A DNA stretch of 27,858 nucleotides, taken from Chloroflexota bacterium (lineage in GTDB: Bacteria; Chloroflexota; Dehalococcoidia; Dehalococcoidales; RBG-16-60-22). The position numbers and the translations under genes are program-made. Under the pieces are notes generated by a model, which saw only the letters and a program-made list of their open reading frames with translations, did no database searches and was not told the origin of the DNA. The stretch covers positions 1-27,858 of the forward strand of contig JACZSH010000006.1 of the NCBI GenBank assembly GCA_022574315.1. The letters are read 5' to 3'. Every line of letters begins with the position of its first letter. Within the stretch, counting starts at the first letter, position 1. Shown in pieces: positions 1 to 6,422 of this stretch.

Positions 1-102
1 AATACCTACTTTGAACTGTGGAACCCGATGCACTGGGATGAGGAGAAGGAAACCAGCCAGGAGCAGGCATGGCAGATTATCGAAAGCTTAGAGAGACATT
101 GA
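1..102 (+). CDS. mraZ: MraZ C-terminal end (partial)
   Basis: The window opens inside a gene read in frame 1 and stopped by TGA at 100-102. The 33 visible residues contain FELWNPMHWDEEKE and end in an acidic helix, which resembles the C-terminus of MraZ (typically an E-[IL]-W-x(3)-x-W pattern followed by a helix). MraZ is the ring-shaped AbrB-fold DNA-binding protein encoded first in division clusters, where it regulates that cluster's promoter. The next gene, rsmH, starts in a TGATG overlap with this stop, which is the canonical mraZ-rsmH order and supports the call. The N-terminus and promoter lie outside the window. The short visible length keeps the confidence moderate. Confidence 0.75.
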   Translation, partial: NTYFELWNPMHWDEEKETSQEQAWQIIESLERH

Positions 103-1154
103 TGGATATGGCGATGTCGACATCAACGCATATCCCCGTGTTACTTGAAGAGACCCTAGAGGCGCTGGCAGTTCAGCCGGGGGGTCGTTACATTGATGGC
201 ACGGTTGGGGGTGGTGGGCATGCCGCGGCTATTTTAGAACGGAGTTCACCGGGCGGGCAGCTGCTGGGTATTGACGCTGACCCGGAAGCGGTAAAAGTAG
301 CCAGAGCCCGGTTGGCAGCTTATCGTGGCTCAGTTCTTTTGGTAAACGAAAATCTGGTTAATCTGAAGGCTATTGGTATCAAGTATGACTTCATGCCGGT
401 GCACGGTATCTTGTTTGACCTGGGGTTATCTTCTCTTCAGCTCGATAGCCGCCGGGGTTTCAGCTTCCAGCATGATGCCCCTTTGGACATGCGTTTCAGT
501 CCCACCCAGGAAATTACGGCCGCGGACATAGTCAATACGCTGTCTGAGGCGGAGCTGGCACGCTATATCAGGACTTATGGGGAAGAGGGTTACAGTCACC
601 TGATAGCCCGGAACATCGTGAAGGAACGTCCGATCAATTCTACTCTTCATTTGGTTCGCACCATCGAACGGGCGCTTGGCGGCAGGCGGGGCAAAATTCA
701 TCCCGCTACCAAGACATTTCAGGCGCTGCGTATTGCGGTCAACCGGGAACTGGAGAACCTTGAGGCTGTCTTACGTCAGGCGGTCAAGCTTCTTGGCTTT
801 GAAGGTCGGTTAGTCGTGATTACTTATCACTCTCTTGAGGACCGTATCGTGAAGCAATTTATGCGGCGGGAAGCGAGGGACTGTATTTGTCCTCCGAGCG
901 CGCCGACCTGTGTTTGTGGCCATAAAGCGCGCCTCAGATTAATTAATAAAAAAGTTATGGTGCCTTCTGCTACGGAAATACAGGAAAATCCGCGTAGTCG
1001 CAGCGCCAAACTGAGGGCGGTCGAACGTTTGATTACTCAAGATGATTATCACGGAAATTCTGAAATGGAAAATATACTGGTTGAAGCAGACTGTGGAACG
1101 TGGCGGAATCCGGCCGTTTTAAAAAAGCTGGAGATGATTTTTAGTATGTCTTAA
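102..1154 (+). CDS. rsmH: 16S rRNA (cytosine-1402-N4) methyltransferase RsmH
   Basis: RsmH (MraW) methylates N4 of C1402 in 16S rRNA in the ribosomal P site, using S-adenosylmethionine. The N-terminus reads HIPVLLEETLEAL followed by YIDGTVGGGGH, the family SAM-binding signature, then LGIDADPEA. The middle carries GILFDLGLSSLQLD, DMRF and VNTLSEAELA. The end of the conserved domain has ITYHSLEDRIVKQF and ENPRSRSAKLRAVER. I start at ATG 102, which overlaps the mraZ stop as TGATG and has GAGAGA just upstream. An earlier in-frame ATG at 69 would add 11 residues lying inside mraZ. After the last family motif about 40 extra residues follow, ending FSMS, which is longer than the usual short tail. 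Length is 350 residues. The identification is very secure. Confidence 0.97.
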   Translation: MDMAMSTSTHIPVLLEETLEALAVQPGGRYIDGTVGGGGHAAAILERSSPGGQLLGIDADPEAVKVARARLAAYRGSVLLVNENLVNLKAIGIKYDFMPVHGILFDLGLSSLQLDSRRGFSFQHDAPLDMRFSPTQEITAADIVNTLSEAELARYIRTYGEEGYSHLIARNIVKERPINSTLHLVRTIERALGGRRGKIHPATKTFQALRIAVNRELENLEAVLRQAVKLLGFEGRLVVITYHSLEDRIVKQFMRREARDCICPPSAPTCVCGHKARLRLINKKVMVPSATEIQENPRSRSAKLRAVERLITQDDYHGNSEMENILVEADCGTWRNPAVLKKLEMIFSMS

Positions 1155-1227
1155 TCCAGCCGAAAACTGTTAAGGTTTATGTCTGGCTCCGAACGGAAAA
1201 CGGTAAGTGGAATGGAGGTTTAGTCTA

Positions 1228-1443
1228 ATGAGGAAGTATACCGATGCTGTGGTGGATACCGGGGCGCTAAAGATAGGCTCGAAGGTAGATGAATTGCGAT
1301 TAACCATGGTGGAGCATGTGATTGCTCATGCCGGTTATCCCGGTGGTGATGACGTGCGCAATATTCTGGCCGAGACCAAGGTTGGCTCCCGGCGAAAACT
1401 AGAGTTGATGCAAAAACTGACCGGTGTCTTTTCCGTGCTTTAA
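1228..1443 (+). CDS. unrecognised 71-residue protein in the division cluster
   Basis: I do not recognise this protein. The ATG at 1228 has TGGAGG at 1213-1218, nine bases upstream, a strong ribosome binding site that favours it over the in-frame GTG at 1207. The product is a soluble-looking, mixed-charge protein with no membrane segment, signal peptide or cysteines. It starts MRKYTDAVVDTG and ends with a basic helix around RRKLELMQKLTG. It sits 73 bases after rsmH and 98 before ftsA on the same strand, where most bacteria have ftsL, ftsI and the mur genes. It is not FtsL, which would need a membrane helix and coiled coil. The good binding site and position suggest a real gene expressed with the division genes. 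Its function is unknown. Confidence 0.7.
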   Translation: MRKYTDAVVDTGALKIGSKVDELRLTMVEHVIAHAGYPGGDDVRNILAETKVGSRRKLELMQKLTGVFSVL

Positions 1444-1464
1444 TACAGGCCCGAATTCGTGGTT

Positions 1465-1494
1465 ATGTAAAAAAAGGAGATTCTGGGAATGTAA
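1465..1494 (+). promoter_or_regulatory. two ATG-TAA start-stop elements in the ftsA leader
   Basis: The 98-base leader of ftsA contains ATGTAA at 1465-1470 and again at 1489-1494. The second is preceded by AAAAAAAGGAGA at a normal ribosome-binding distance (about nine bases), so a ribosome could bind, start and stop at once. The true ftsA site, AAAAGGAGGA, follows at 1526-1535. Minimal start-stop ORFs are known to tune translation in some systems. Here the role is inference only. Confidence 0.35.
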
Positions 1495-1541
1495 AAATTA
1501 ACAGAACTTAAAAGGTAATAATCTAGCAAAAGGAGGATTAG

Positions 1542-2756
1542 ATGAAAAATCGGACAATAGCTTCAATTGATGTTGGCACTACCAAAGTCTGCACCACTAT
1601 TGCGGATATTAATGAAAATGGTGACCTGCAGGTGGTCGGCGTCGGTATTACGCCGTCGAACGGACTGCACAAAGGTCTGGTGGTAAATATCAATGAAGCC
1701 AGAGAGTCAATTCGTGAGTCAGTAAGAAAAGCGGAGCAGGCGAGCAATTACAAACTGGAATCGGCCTATATTGGCGTTACCGGGAGGCACGTCACTTCAT
1801 TGAATAACCGTGGCGTGGTTGCCATCACTCGCAACGACCGCGTCGTGCGCCCAGATGACCTGAAACGCGTTCTGGCCTCTGCCCAAAGCGTCAAAGTTTC
1901 CGACGATAGGAGGCTACTCCATGTGATTCCCCGGTCTTATGCCGTTGATGGCCAGACTGGAGTGAAGAACCCGGTCGGCATGCATGGCTTCAGACTTGAC
2001 GTGGAGACACACGTTATTACCGCGTCCGTAACCTCTATTCAAAACCTGGTCAAATGTGTTCGCAGTATTGGTATTGACGTGGAAGACCTGGTCCTGGAAC
2101 CTCTGGCCAGCAGCGAGGCAGTGCTGACCGAAGACGAGAAGCAGGTAGGCGTGATATTAGCTGATATCGGTGGCGGAACTACGGATGTGGCTGTGTTTAA
2201 AGAGGGGAGTATCTGGCATACGTCCATTTTACCGGTGGCCGGGTACCAGCTTACCCGAGACGTCTCCATCGGCTTGGGACTGCCTTTCGATGTCGCGGAA
2301 GAGATGAAGAAAAGGTACGGCAGCGTGATGCCCGTTTATGAGACTAAAACGGATAGCAATGCCGCGATATCACAGGATGGCCATGGCGTTTCCTACCGGG
2401 ATCTGTGTGATATTATCCGGGCTCGTGTAGAGGAAATCATGAAGCTCATCATGTTGGAACTGCCAAACTCCGAATACGAAACACTGGTGCCAGCCGGCGT
2501 GGTATTTACCGGCGGAAGTTCCAATATCTCCGGCTTAGCCGCGCTGGGCCGCGATCTTCTGCAGCTCCCGGTCAGAGTCGGGACCCCAACCAGAATGTCT
2601 GGTATTACCGATATGCTCTGTGACCCGGCTTATGCCACCAGCGTTGGCCTCTTGCTCTGGGGAGCCAAGCATGGGGGCGGACAGAGCTGGCAGCCATGGG
2701 GACTTAGTTCGACTTTACGTCGCTTGGCTTTCCGGATAAGGAAATTATTCCGCTAA
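1542..2756 (+). CDS. ftsA: cell division protein FtsA
   Basis: FtsA is the actin-like ATPase that tethers FtsZ filaments to the inner face of the membrane. Residues near the start, IASIDVGTTKVCTTIADI, form the phosphate-1 loop. LADIGGGTTDVAVF near residue 210 is the phosphate-2 loop, and GVVFTGGSSNISGL near residue 320 is the adenosine motif. The 1C domain lies between the two halves. The C-terminus is a basic amphipathic helix (LRRLAFRIRKLFR), the expected membrane-targeting sequence. The ATG has AAAAGGAGGA six bases upstream. The length, 404 residues, is normal. ftsZ follows after 44 bases, so the two are probably co-transcribed. Having FtsA next to FtsZ but no FtsQ, FtsW or FtsI here is notable and is treated as a finding. 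Confidence 0.97.
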   Translation: MKNRTIASIDVGTTKVCTTIADINENGDLQVVGVGITPSNGLHKGLVVNINEARESIRESVRKAEQASNYKLESAYIGVTGRHVTSLNNRGVVAITRNDRVVRPDDLKRVLASAQSVKVSDDRRLLHVIPRSYAVDGQTGVKNPVGMHGFRLDVETHVITASVTSIQNLVKCVRSIGIDVEDLVLEPLASSEAVLTEDEKQVGVILADIGGGTTDVAVFKEGSIWHTSILPVAGYQLTRDVSIGLGLPFDVAEEMKKRYGSVMPVYETKTDSNAAISQDGHGVSYRDLCDIIRARVEEIMKLIMLELPNSEYETLVPAGVVFTGGSSNISGLAALGRDLLQLPVRVGTPTRMSGITDMLCDPAYATSVGLLLWGAKHGGGQSWQPWGLSSTLRRLAFRIRKLFR

Positions 2757-2800
2757 AAAACCAAAAATACTATGTGAGCAGTATAAAAAAGGAGGAGGAG

Positions 2801-3937
2801 ATGGCAAAGACAAGTTTTGTTGTTAATCCGGCTAAAATTAAGGTAATCGGCTTGGGCGGTGGTGGCAGCAATGCCATAACCCGCATGGTCCGGGAAGATA
2901 TCCAGGGCGTAGAATTCATCGCCATGAATACTGATGCCCAGGCTTTGGCCGTCACCGAGGCACCGATTCGTGTGCAACTGGGAGAGAAACTTACCCGGGG
3001 GCTGGGTGTTGGCGGTGACTCTAACCTCGGCCAAAGGGCGGCTGAAGAAAGCCGAGATGAACTCCTGGAAGTCATTTCCGGGGCAGACATGGTATTCATC
3101 ACTGGCGGCATGGGTGGTGGTACCGGTACGGGTGCGGCATCCGTGGTTGCCGAAATCGCCAAGCAAAGCGGGGCTCTCACCATCGCCGTCGTCACTAAAC
3201 CGTTTTCCTTTGAAGGAGCTCATCGTACTCAGGTAGCCAACGACGGAATCACGCGCCTGCTGGGCAAGGTTGATACTCTTATTATCATTCCAAATGACCG
3301 GTTGCTCAGCCTTTGTGACCAGAAGACAGGTGTGGATAGCGCCTTCAAACTGGCGGATGACGTGCTGAGGCACGGCGTTCAGGCGATTGCCGAAGTTATC
3401 GTTACCCCCGGACTGATTAACCTGGATTTCGCGGATGTCAAGTCAATAATGAAAGATGCCGGTCCGGCCTGGATGTCCATCGGCAGAGGCTCCGGGCAGA
3501 ATCGAGCGATTGATGCCGCCAAGCAGGCACTGGCCAGCCCGTTGCTGGACGTTTCGATTAACGGGTCAAAAGCAGTCCTTTTCAACGTCGTCGGTGGTAG
3601 CAGTCTCACCTTGTTCGAGGTAAACGAAGCGGCGGATGTAATCAAAGAGGCAGTCGATCCGGAGGCTAACATCATTTTTGGTGTTGCTCAGGACCCGGAG
3701 ATGAACAACGATGTCAGGATAACTTTAATTGCTACCGGTTTCATCTCCAAACTGGGACTGACCGGTTCACCCCAGGAAGATGAATTGACGCAAATGCTGA
3801 AAAATATGAAGAGTGAAGAAGAGCTGGATATTCCTTCATTCCTGCGTCGACCGGTTTTCAGCCATCGTCGACAGACAACAATACCGACTGGTAAACCTGT
3901 GCAGCCGTCCTTGATGACTCCGACCACACAAAGCTAA
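2801..3937 (+). CDS. ftsZ: cell division protein FtsZ
   Basis: FtsZ is the tubulin-like GTPase that polymerises into the division ring. Visible motifs are VIGLGGGGSNA near residue 15, the G-box GGMGGGTGTGAA at residues 102-113, and the catalytic T7 loop NLDFADVK at residues 207-214. I use ATG 2801 because AAGGAGGAGGAG lies immediately upstream. A GTG at 2774 in frame would place that site inside the coding region. The core ends near VRITLIATGF. Only about 27 residues later comes LDIPSFLRR (342-350), the conserved peptide that normally binds FtsA at the extreme C-terminus. Here a 28-residue Pro/Thr/Ser/Gln-rich tail follows it. Total length is 378 residues. The identity is certain; the tail arrangement is unusual compared with E. 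coli and B. subtilis. Confidence 0.98.
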   Translation: MAKTSFVVNPAKIKVIGLGGGGSNAITRMVREDIQGVEFIAMNTDAQALAVTEAPIRVQLGEKLTRGLGVGGDSNLGQRAAEESRDELLEVISGADMVFITGGMGGGTGTGAASVVAEIAKQSGALTIAVVTKPFSFEGAHRTQVANDGITRLLGKVDTLIIIPNDRLLSLCDQKTGVDSAFKLADDVLRHGVQAIAEVIVTPGLINLDFADVKSIMKDAGPAWMSIGRGSGQNRAIDAAKQALASPLLDVSINGSKAVLFNVVGGSSLTLFEVNEAADVIKEAVDPEANIIFGVAQDPEMNNDVRITLIATGFISKLGLTGSPQEDELTQMLKNMKSEEELDIPSFLRRPVFSHRRQTTIPTGKPVQPSLMTPTTQS

Positions 3938-4065
3938 AGGTTAGTGAGAGGATTGTTTCTTTTCTGGCTTTAGTAAAAGACATCTTGAGAAAAAGGGGAT
4001 AAGTCAGGTGTACGGGATGCGGGATAACGTAATAAAAGGTACAGCATGCTGTGAGAGACACTTGT

Positions 4066-4242
4066 ATGGCCGCTAGCGCCGCCTTGAACAGGCAAAACGG
4101 GAAGAGACGAAATGGAGGCGGGCTGAAATTTGGGTTTTGCCCCTGCTGTGGTAAAAAAGGGCTTTACAAGGTCCCACGCAGCTATGAACACTGCCGGTGC
4201 TGTGGACTGCATCGGATAATATTACCCGGACAAGATTTCTGA
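4066..4242 (+). CDS. small zinc-ribbon protein, unrecognised
   Basis: This 58-residue ORF has a basic N-terminus followed by CPCC at residues 25-28 and CRCC at 43-46. That gives a CX2C-X14-CX2C spacing typical of a zinc ribbon, with Gly and aromatic residues around the knuckles (FGFCPCCGKKGLY). I do not recognise the family. ATG 4066 has a weak GAGAGA upstream. A GTG at 4051 in frame, with AAAAGGT ten bases before it, would add five residues. It lies between ftsZ and rsmD on the same strand, and the regular cysteine knuckles argue it is not random. A nucleic-acid or ribosome-associated role would be typical of such ribbons, but that is a guess. The 130 bases after it hold the rsmD promoter. 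Confidence 0.55.
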   Translation: MAASAALNRQNGKRRNGGGLKFGFCPCCGKKGLYKVPRSYEHCRCCGLHRIILPGQDF

Positions 4243-4317
4243 GCTTTAGAATAATCCGAAAATAGCTTCTCCCACGGAGGTATTCGCCAGCCCGATAGGC
4301 CATGCTGGAGTCTTTTG

Positions 4318-4346
4318 TTGACAATACAGTCGCCAGTAGTTATCCT
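4318..4346 (+). promoter_or_regulatory. promoter for rsmD-coaD-ferredoxin
   Basis: TTGACA at 4318-4323, a 17-base spacer, and TATCCT at 4341-4346 give a good housekeeping-type promoter. The predicted start near 4353 leaves only a 20-base leader before the rsmD ATG. That leader shows no clear Shine-Dalgarno sequence. Confidence 0.6.
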
Positions 4347-4372
4347 AATATTGTTGGCCTGGTTCGTTAAAA

Positions 4373-4921
4373 ATGCGTGTTATTGCCGGTAAAGCGAAAG
4401 GACATCAAATAAAAGTACCGAAAGGTACTCCTACCCGTCCGGCTACAGATTTAGTGCGGGGAGCCATATTTTCAATATTGGAAAATATGACCGATGACTG
4501 GACGCAGGTACTTGATTTATTTTCCGGCAGTGGGGCTTTGGGTATTGAAGCGTTGAGCCGTGGTGCCGGCCGGGTTGATTTTGTAGAACGAGAAACACGT
4601 TGTTGTGCTATAATTAAGCAGAACTTAGAAAAAACGAAACTTATTGAGCAGGCTCATATTTATTGTTGCAGTGTTGCGAAAGCAATTTCTTTTCTCGATA
4701 AGGAGTATAACATTATACTGATGGACCCACCCTATTCCGATTCGTCTATTAGCAATATAGTAACACAACTGGCACCCTCAAAACTGGTCGGGGCAAACAC
4801 GATAGTCGTCGTGACTCACTCGACTCACCTGTCTTTAAATACCGCTTATCACCCGCTTAAACTCTGCAAAGAGTATCGTCACGGGGATAGCTACGTGGCC
4901 ATTTATACCAAAGGGGATTGA
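4373..4921 (+). CDS. rsmD: 16S rRNA (guanine-966-N2) methyltransferase RsmD
   Basis: RsmD methylates N2 of G966 of 16S rRNA using SAM. The N-terminus MRVIAGKAKGHQIKVP and TRPATDLVRGAIFSIL are characteristic. VLDLFSGSGALGIEALSRG is the SAM-binding motif I, and LMDPPY near residue 118 is the catalytic NPPY-type motif of N6/N2 methyltransferases. The length of 182 residues matches the family. The start is ATG 4373, downstream of a clear promoter but without an obvious ribosome binding site. coaD follows after two bases, a pairing found in many bacteria, which supports co-transcription. Confidence 0.96.
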   Translation: MRVIAGKAKGHQIKVPKGTPTRPATDLVRGAIFSILENMTDDWTQVLDLFSGSGALGIEALSRGAGRVDFVERETRCCAIIKQNLEKTKLIEQAHIYCCSVAKAISFLDKEYNIILMDPPYSDSSISNIVTQLAPSKLVGANTIVVVTHSTHLSLNTAYHPLKLCKEYRHGDSYVAIYTKGD

Positions 4922-4923
4922 TT

Positions 4924-5409
4924 ATGACGATAGCCATTTACCCGGGCAGTTTTGACCCGATCACCAATGGTCATCTGGATATTGTCACCCGGGCGGCCAG
5001 GTTTTTTGACAGGATAGTGATAGGAATATACGAAAAGCCAAATAAACAAATGTTTTTCAACATCGAAGAAAGAGTGGAACTGGCCCGAATAGCCGTGGCT
5101 GGTATCCAGAATGTGGAAGTACAACCTTTCCGAGGACTGGTAGTAGATTTTGCCAAACAGATAAAAGCACCGGTGATGATACGCGGGCTCAGAATGAGTG
5201 CCGACTTTGAAAAAGAATTTGAAATGGCAATGATGAACCGCAAATTGTCCCATGAGTTGGATATGCTTTGCCTGATGGCAAGTCAGGAGTACCAGTTTCT
5301 CAGTTCCAGCCTGCTCAAGGAAGTAGCTCGTCTGGGAGGTGACATAAGGGACCTTGTTCCCGGTCATGTGGCAGAGGCTTTAAGAAAGAAGGTTCATGAA
5401 AAAATGTAG
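4924..5409 (+). CDS. coaD: pantetheine-phosphate adenylyltransferase CoaD
   Basis: CoaD transfers AMP from ATP to 4'-phosphopantetheine, giving dephospho-CoA, the penultimate step of coenzyme A synthesis in the cytosol. The nucleotidyltransferase motif YPGSFDPITNGHLDIV (residues 6-21, with the T-x-G-H form of HxGH) is at the start. YQFLSSSLLKEVARLGG near the end is the second nucleotide-binding motif. MIRGLRMSADFEKEF in the middle is typical. ATG 4924 is preferred to TTG 4918 because AAGGGGA lies six bases upstream and the ATG is two bases after the rsmD stop. At 161 residues it is full length. Confidence 0.97.
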   Translation: MTIAIYPGSFDPITNGHLDIVTRAARFFDRIVIGIYEKPNKQMFFNIEERVELARIAVAGIQNVEVQPFRGLVVDFAKQIKAPVMIRGLRMSADFEKEFEMAMMNRKLSHELDMLCLMASQEYQFLSSSLLKEVARLGGDIRDLVPGHVAEALRKKVHEKM

Positions 5410-5478
5410 GTAGAGCCGTGTAGTTTTAAGGATTTTCAAGGAGAGAATAATTAGCCCCGTTATTCAGGAGGGAAATAA

Positions 5479-5745
5479 ATGGCTTATAAGATTACGGAAG
5501 AGTGTATTAGTTGCGGTGCCTGTGAACCGGAGTGCCCCAACTTGGCTATTACGGAAGGGGAGACGATCTATGTCATAAACCCGGACAAGTGTACCGAGTG
5601 CGTTGGTTCTTTTGAATCTTCGCGCTGCGCGGAAGTTTGCCCGGTTGATGCATGCGTACTGGACCCGGACTATGAAGAAAGCCGCGAACAGTTGCTGGGA
5701 AAATGGCGCGGACTGCACCCTGGTGAAACTCCCTCGGTCAACTAG
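5479..5745 (+). CDS. 2[4Fe-4S] ferredoxin, YfhL type
   Basis: This 88-residue protein has two iron-sulfur ligand sets. C9, C12, C15 and C19 form a regular CX2CX2CX3CP. C38, C41, C50 and C54 form CX2C-X8-CX3CP. The eight-residue insertion in the second set is characteristic of YfhL/Alvin-type ferredoxins, which have low and split reduction potentials. AGGAGGGAAATAA directly before the ATG is an excellent ribosome binding site. It lies 69 bases after coaD on the same strand. Its partner is unknown. It could feed the NADH-module-less complex I encoded later in the window, but nothing in the sequence links them. No strong terminator was seen in the 119 bases before the convergent cvpA gene. Confidence 0.93.
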   Translation: MAYKITEECISCGACEPECPNLAITEGETIYVINPDKCTECVGSFESSRCAEVCPVDACVLDPDYEESREQLLGKWRGLHPGETPSVN

Positions 5746-5864
5746 TACCAATTCAGGCTGAGGTTAAAAATATCTTATTCGGCAATGGTGGGAAGCGTGT
5801 TTCTGTTTGACTGTGGCCGTGCCGGCGCTGCTTTTGTTGAGTTCAGAAGACCCTGACCGGATAA

Positions 5865-6353
5865 CTACTGGAAGAAAGAACGAATAGCGTTGAATTCTTC
5901 CGGTAGCAAAGCCAGTGCCAGGGGCAATCGGTCCAGTAGCAGGATGGCCAACTCCGATTCGGCAATGGGCGCCGATATTCCGAGGAATTTCACCCAAATG
6001 GACAGTAGCGCGCCGCCAAAGAAAGCCCCGAAGATAAAACCAGCGATAGCGCCGCCGAGGCGGTTGACCCAGCCCAGCATAACCAGTGAGGCTATCCACT
6101 TCAAGACCGAAGCCAATACTCCAGCGACTATCATTACCACGCCCAGGATGACGATAAAGGCGACGATACGAGCAATATTATCCTGGGGGAGAAAAGTCAG
6201 CTGTTCAGAGAGCGGGACGTATAAGCGTCCGGCTAAAAATATTCCGACGATAACCCCGGCCAAGGTAAAAACGGCTTTGATAAGACCGGTGCGCAGACCA
6301 CTGAATGTAGCGGCACCGATGATGACCAGTATTAATATGTCTAGCCAGTTCAC
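5865..6353 (-). CDS. cvpA: CvpA family membrane protein
   Basis: This small integral membrane protein has about four hydrophobic helices. It starts VNWLDILILVIIGAA and includes SGLRTGLIKAVFTLAG, a pattern typical of the CvpA/colicin V production family. The family has been tied to envelope homeostasis; its biochemical activity is not established. I choose GTG at 6353 because the family normally begins M-N-W-L-D and GGGAGGT lies nine bases upstream. An ATG at 6374 would add seven residues and has only CACCTCC (the complement of a binding site) before it. Length is 162 residues, as expected. It follows the efflux permease by about 70 bases but has its own promoter. Confidence 0.88.
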   Translation of the reverse strand: MNWLDILILVIIGAATFSGLRTGLIKAVFTLAGVIVGIFLAGRLYVPLSEQLTFLPQDNIARIVAFIVILGVVMIVAGVLASVLKWIASLVMLGWVNRLGGAIAGFIFGAFFGGALLSIWVKFLGISAPIAESELAILLLDRLPLALALLPEEFNAIRSFFQ

Positions 6354-6362
6354 AGTTAACTT

Positions 6363-6387
6363 ACCTCCCTCCATGTATTTTGGAGGT
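6363..6387 (-). promoter_or_regulatory. possible hairpin masking the cvpA ribosome binding site
   Basis: In the cvpA messenger, ACCTCC (6387-6382) is a perfect complement of GGAGGT (6368-6363), the binding site used by GTG 6353. The intervening 13 bases could form the loop. Pairing would hide the ribosome binding site. The arms are directly visible; regulation is inferred. Confidence 0.4.
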
Positions 6388-6405
6388 GTGTTACTCTTGA
6401 CCCTG

Positions 6406-6414
6406 ATTATACCA
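6406..6414 (-). promoter_or_regulatory. extended -10 promoter for cvpA
   Basis: On the minus strand this reads TGGTATAAT, a perfect TATAAT with an upstream TGn extension, which can work without a good -35. It sits eight bases after the stop of the permease gene. It would start transcription near 6399, giving a leader of about 45 bases that contains the proposed hairpin. Confidence 0.5.
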
Positions 6415-6422
6415 TGTCCGGC

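Noticed and set aside
4041..4052. Perfect 12-base palindrome ACAGCATGCTGT before the zinc-ribbon ORF
   Set aside because: Palindromes of this length are expected several times by chance in a window this size, and it does not match the CTGT-N8-ACAG LexA order.
5816..5840. Small GCCG-TGC-CGGC hairpin followed by TTTTGTT after the ferredoxin gene
   Set aside because: The stem is only four pairs and the T-run is displaced, so I do not call it a terminator.
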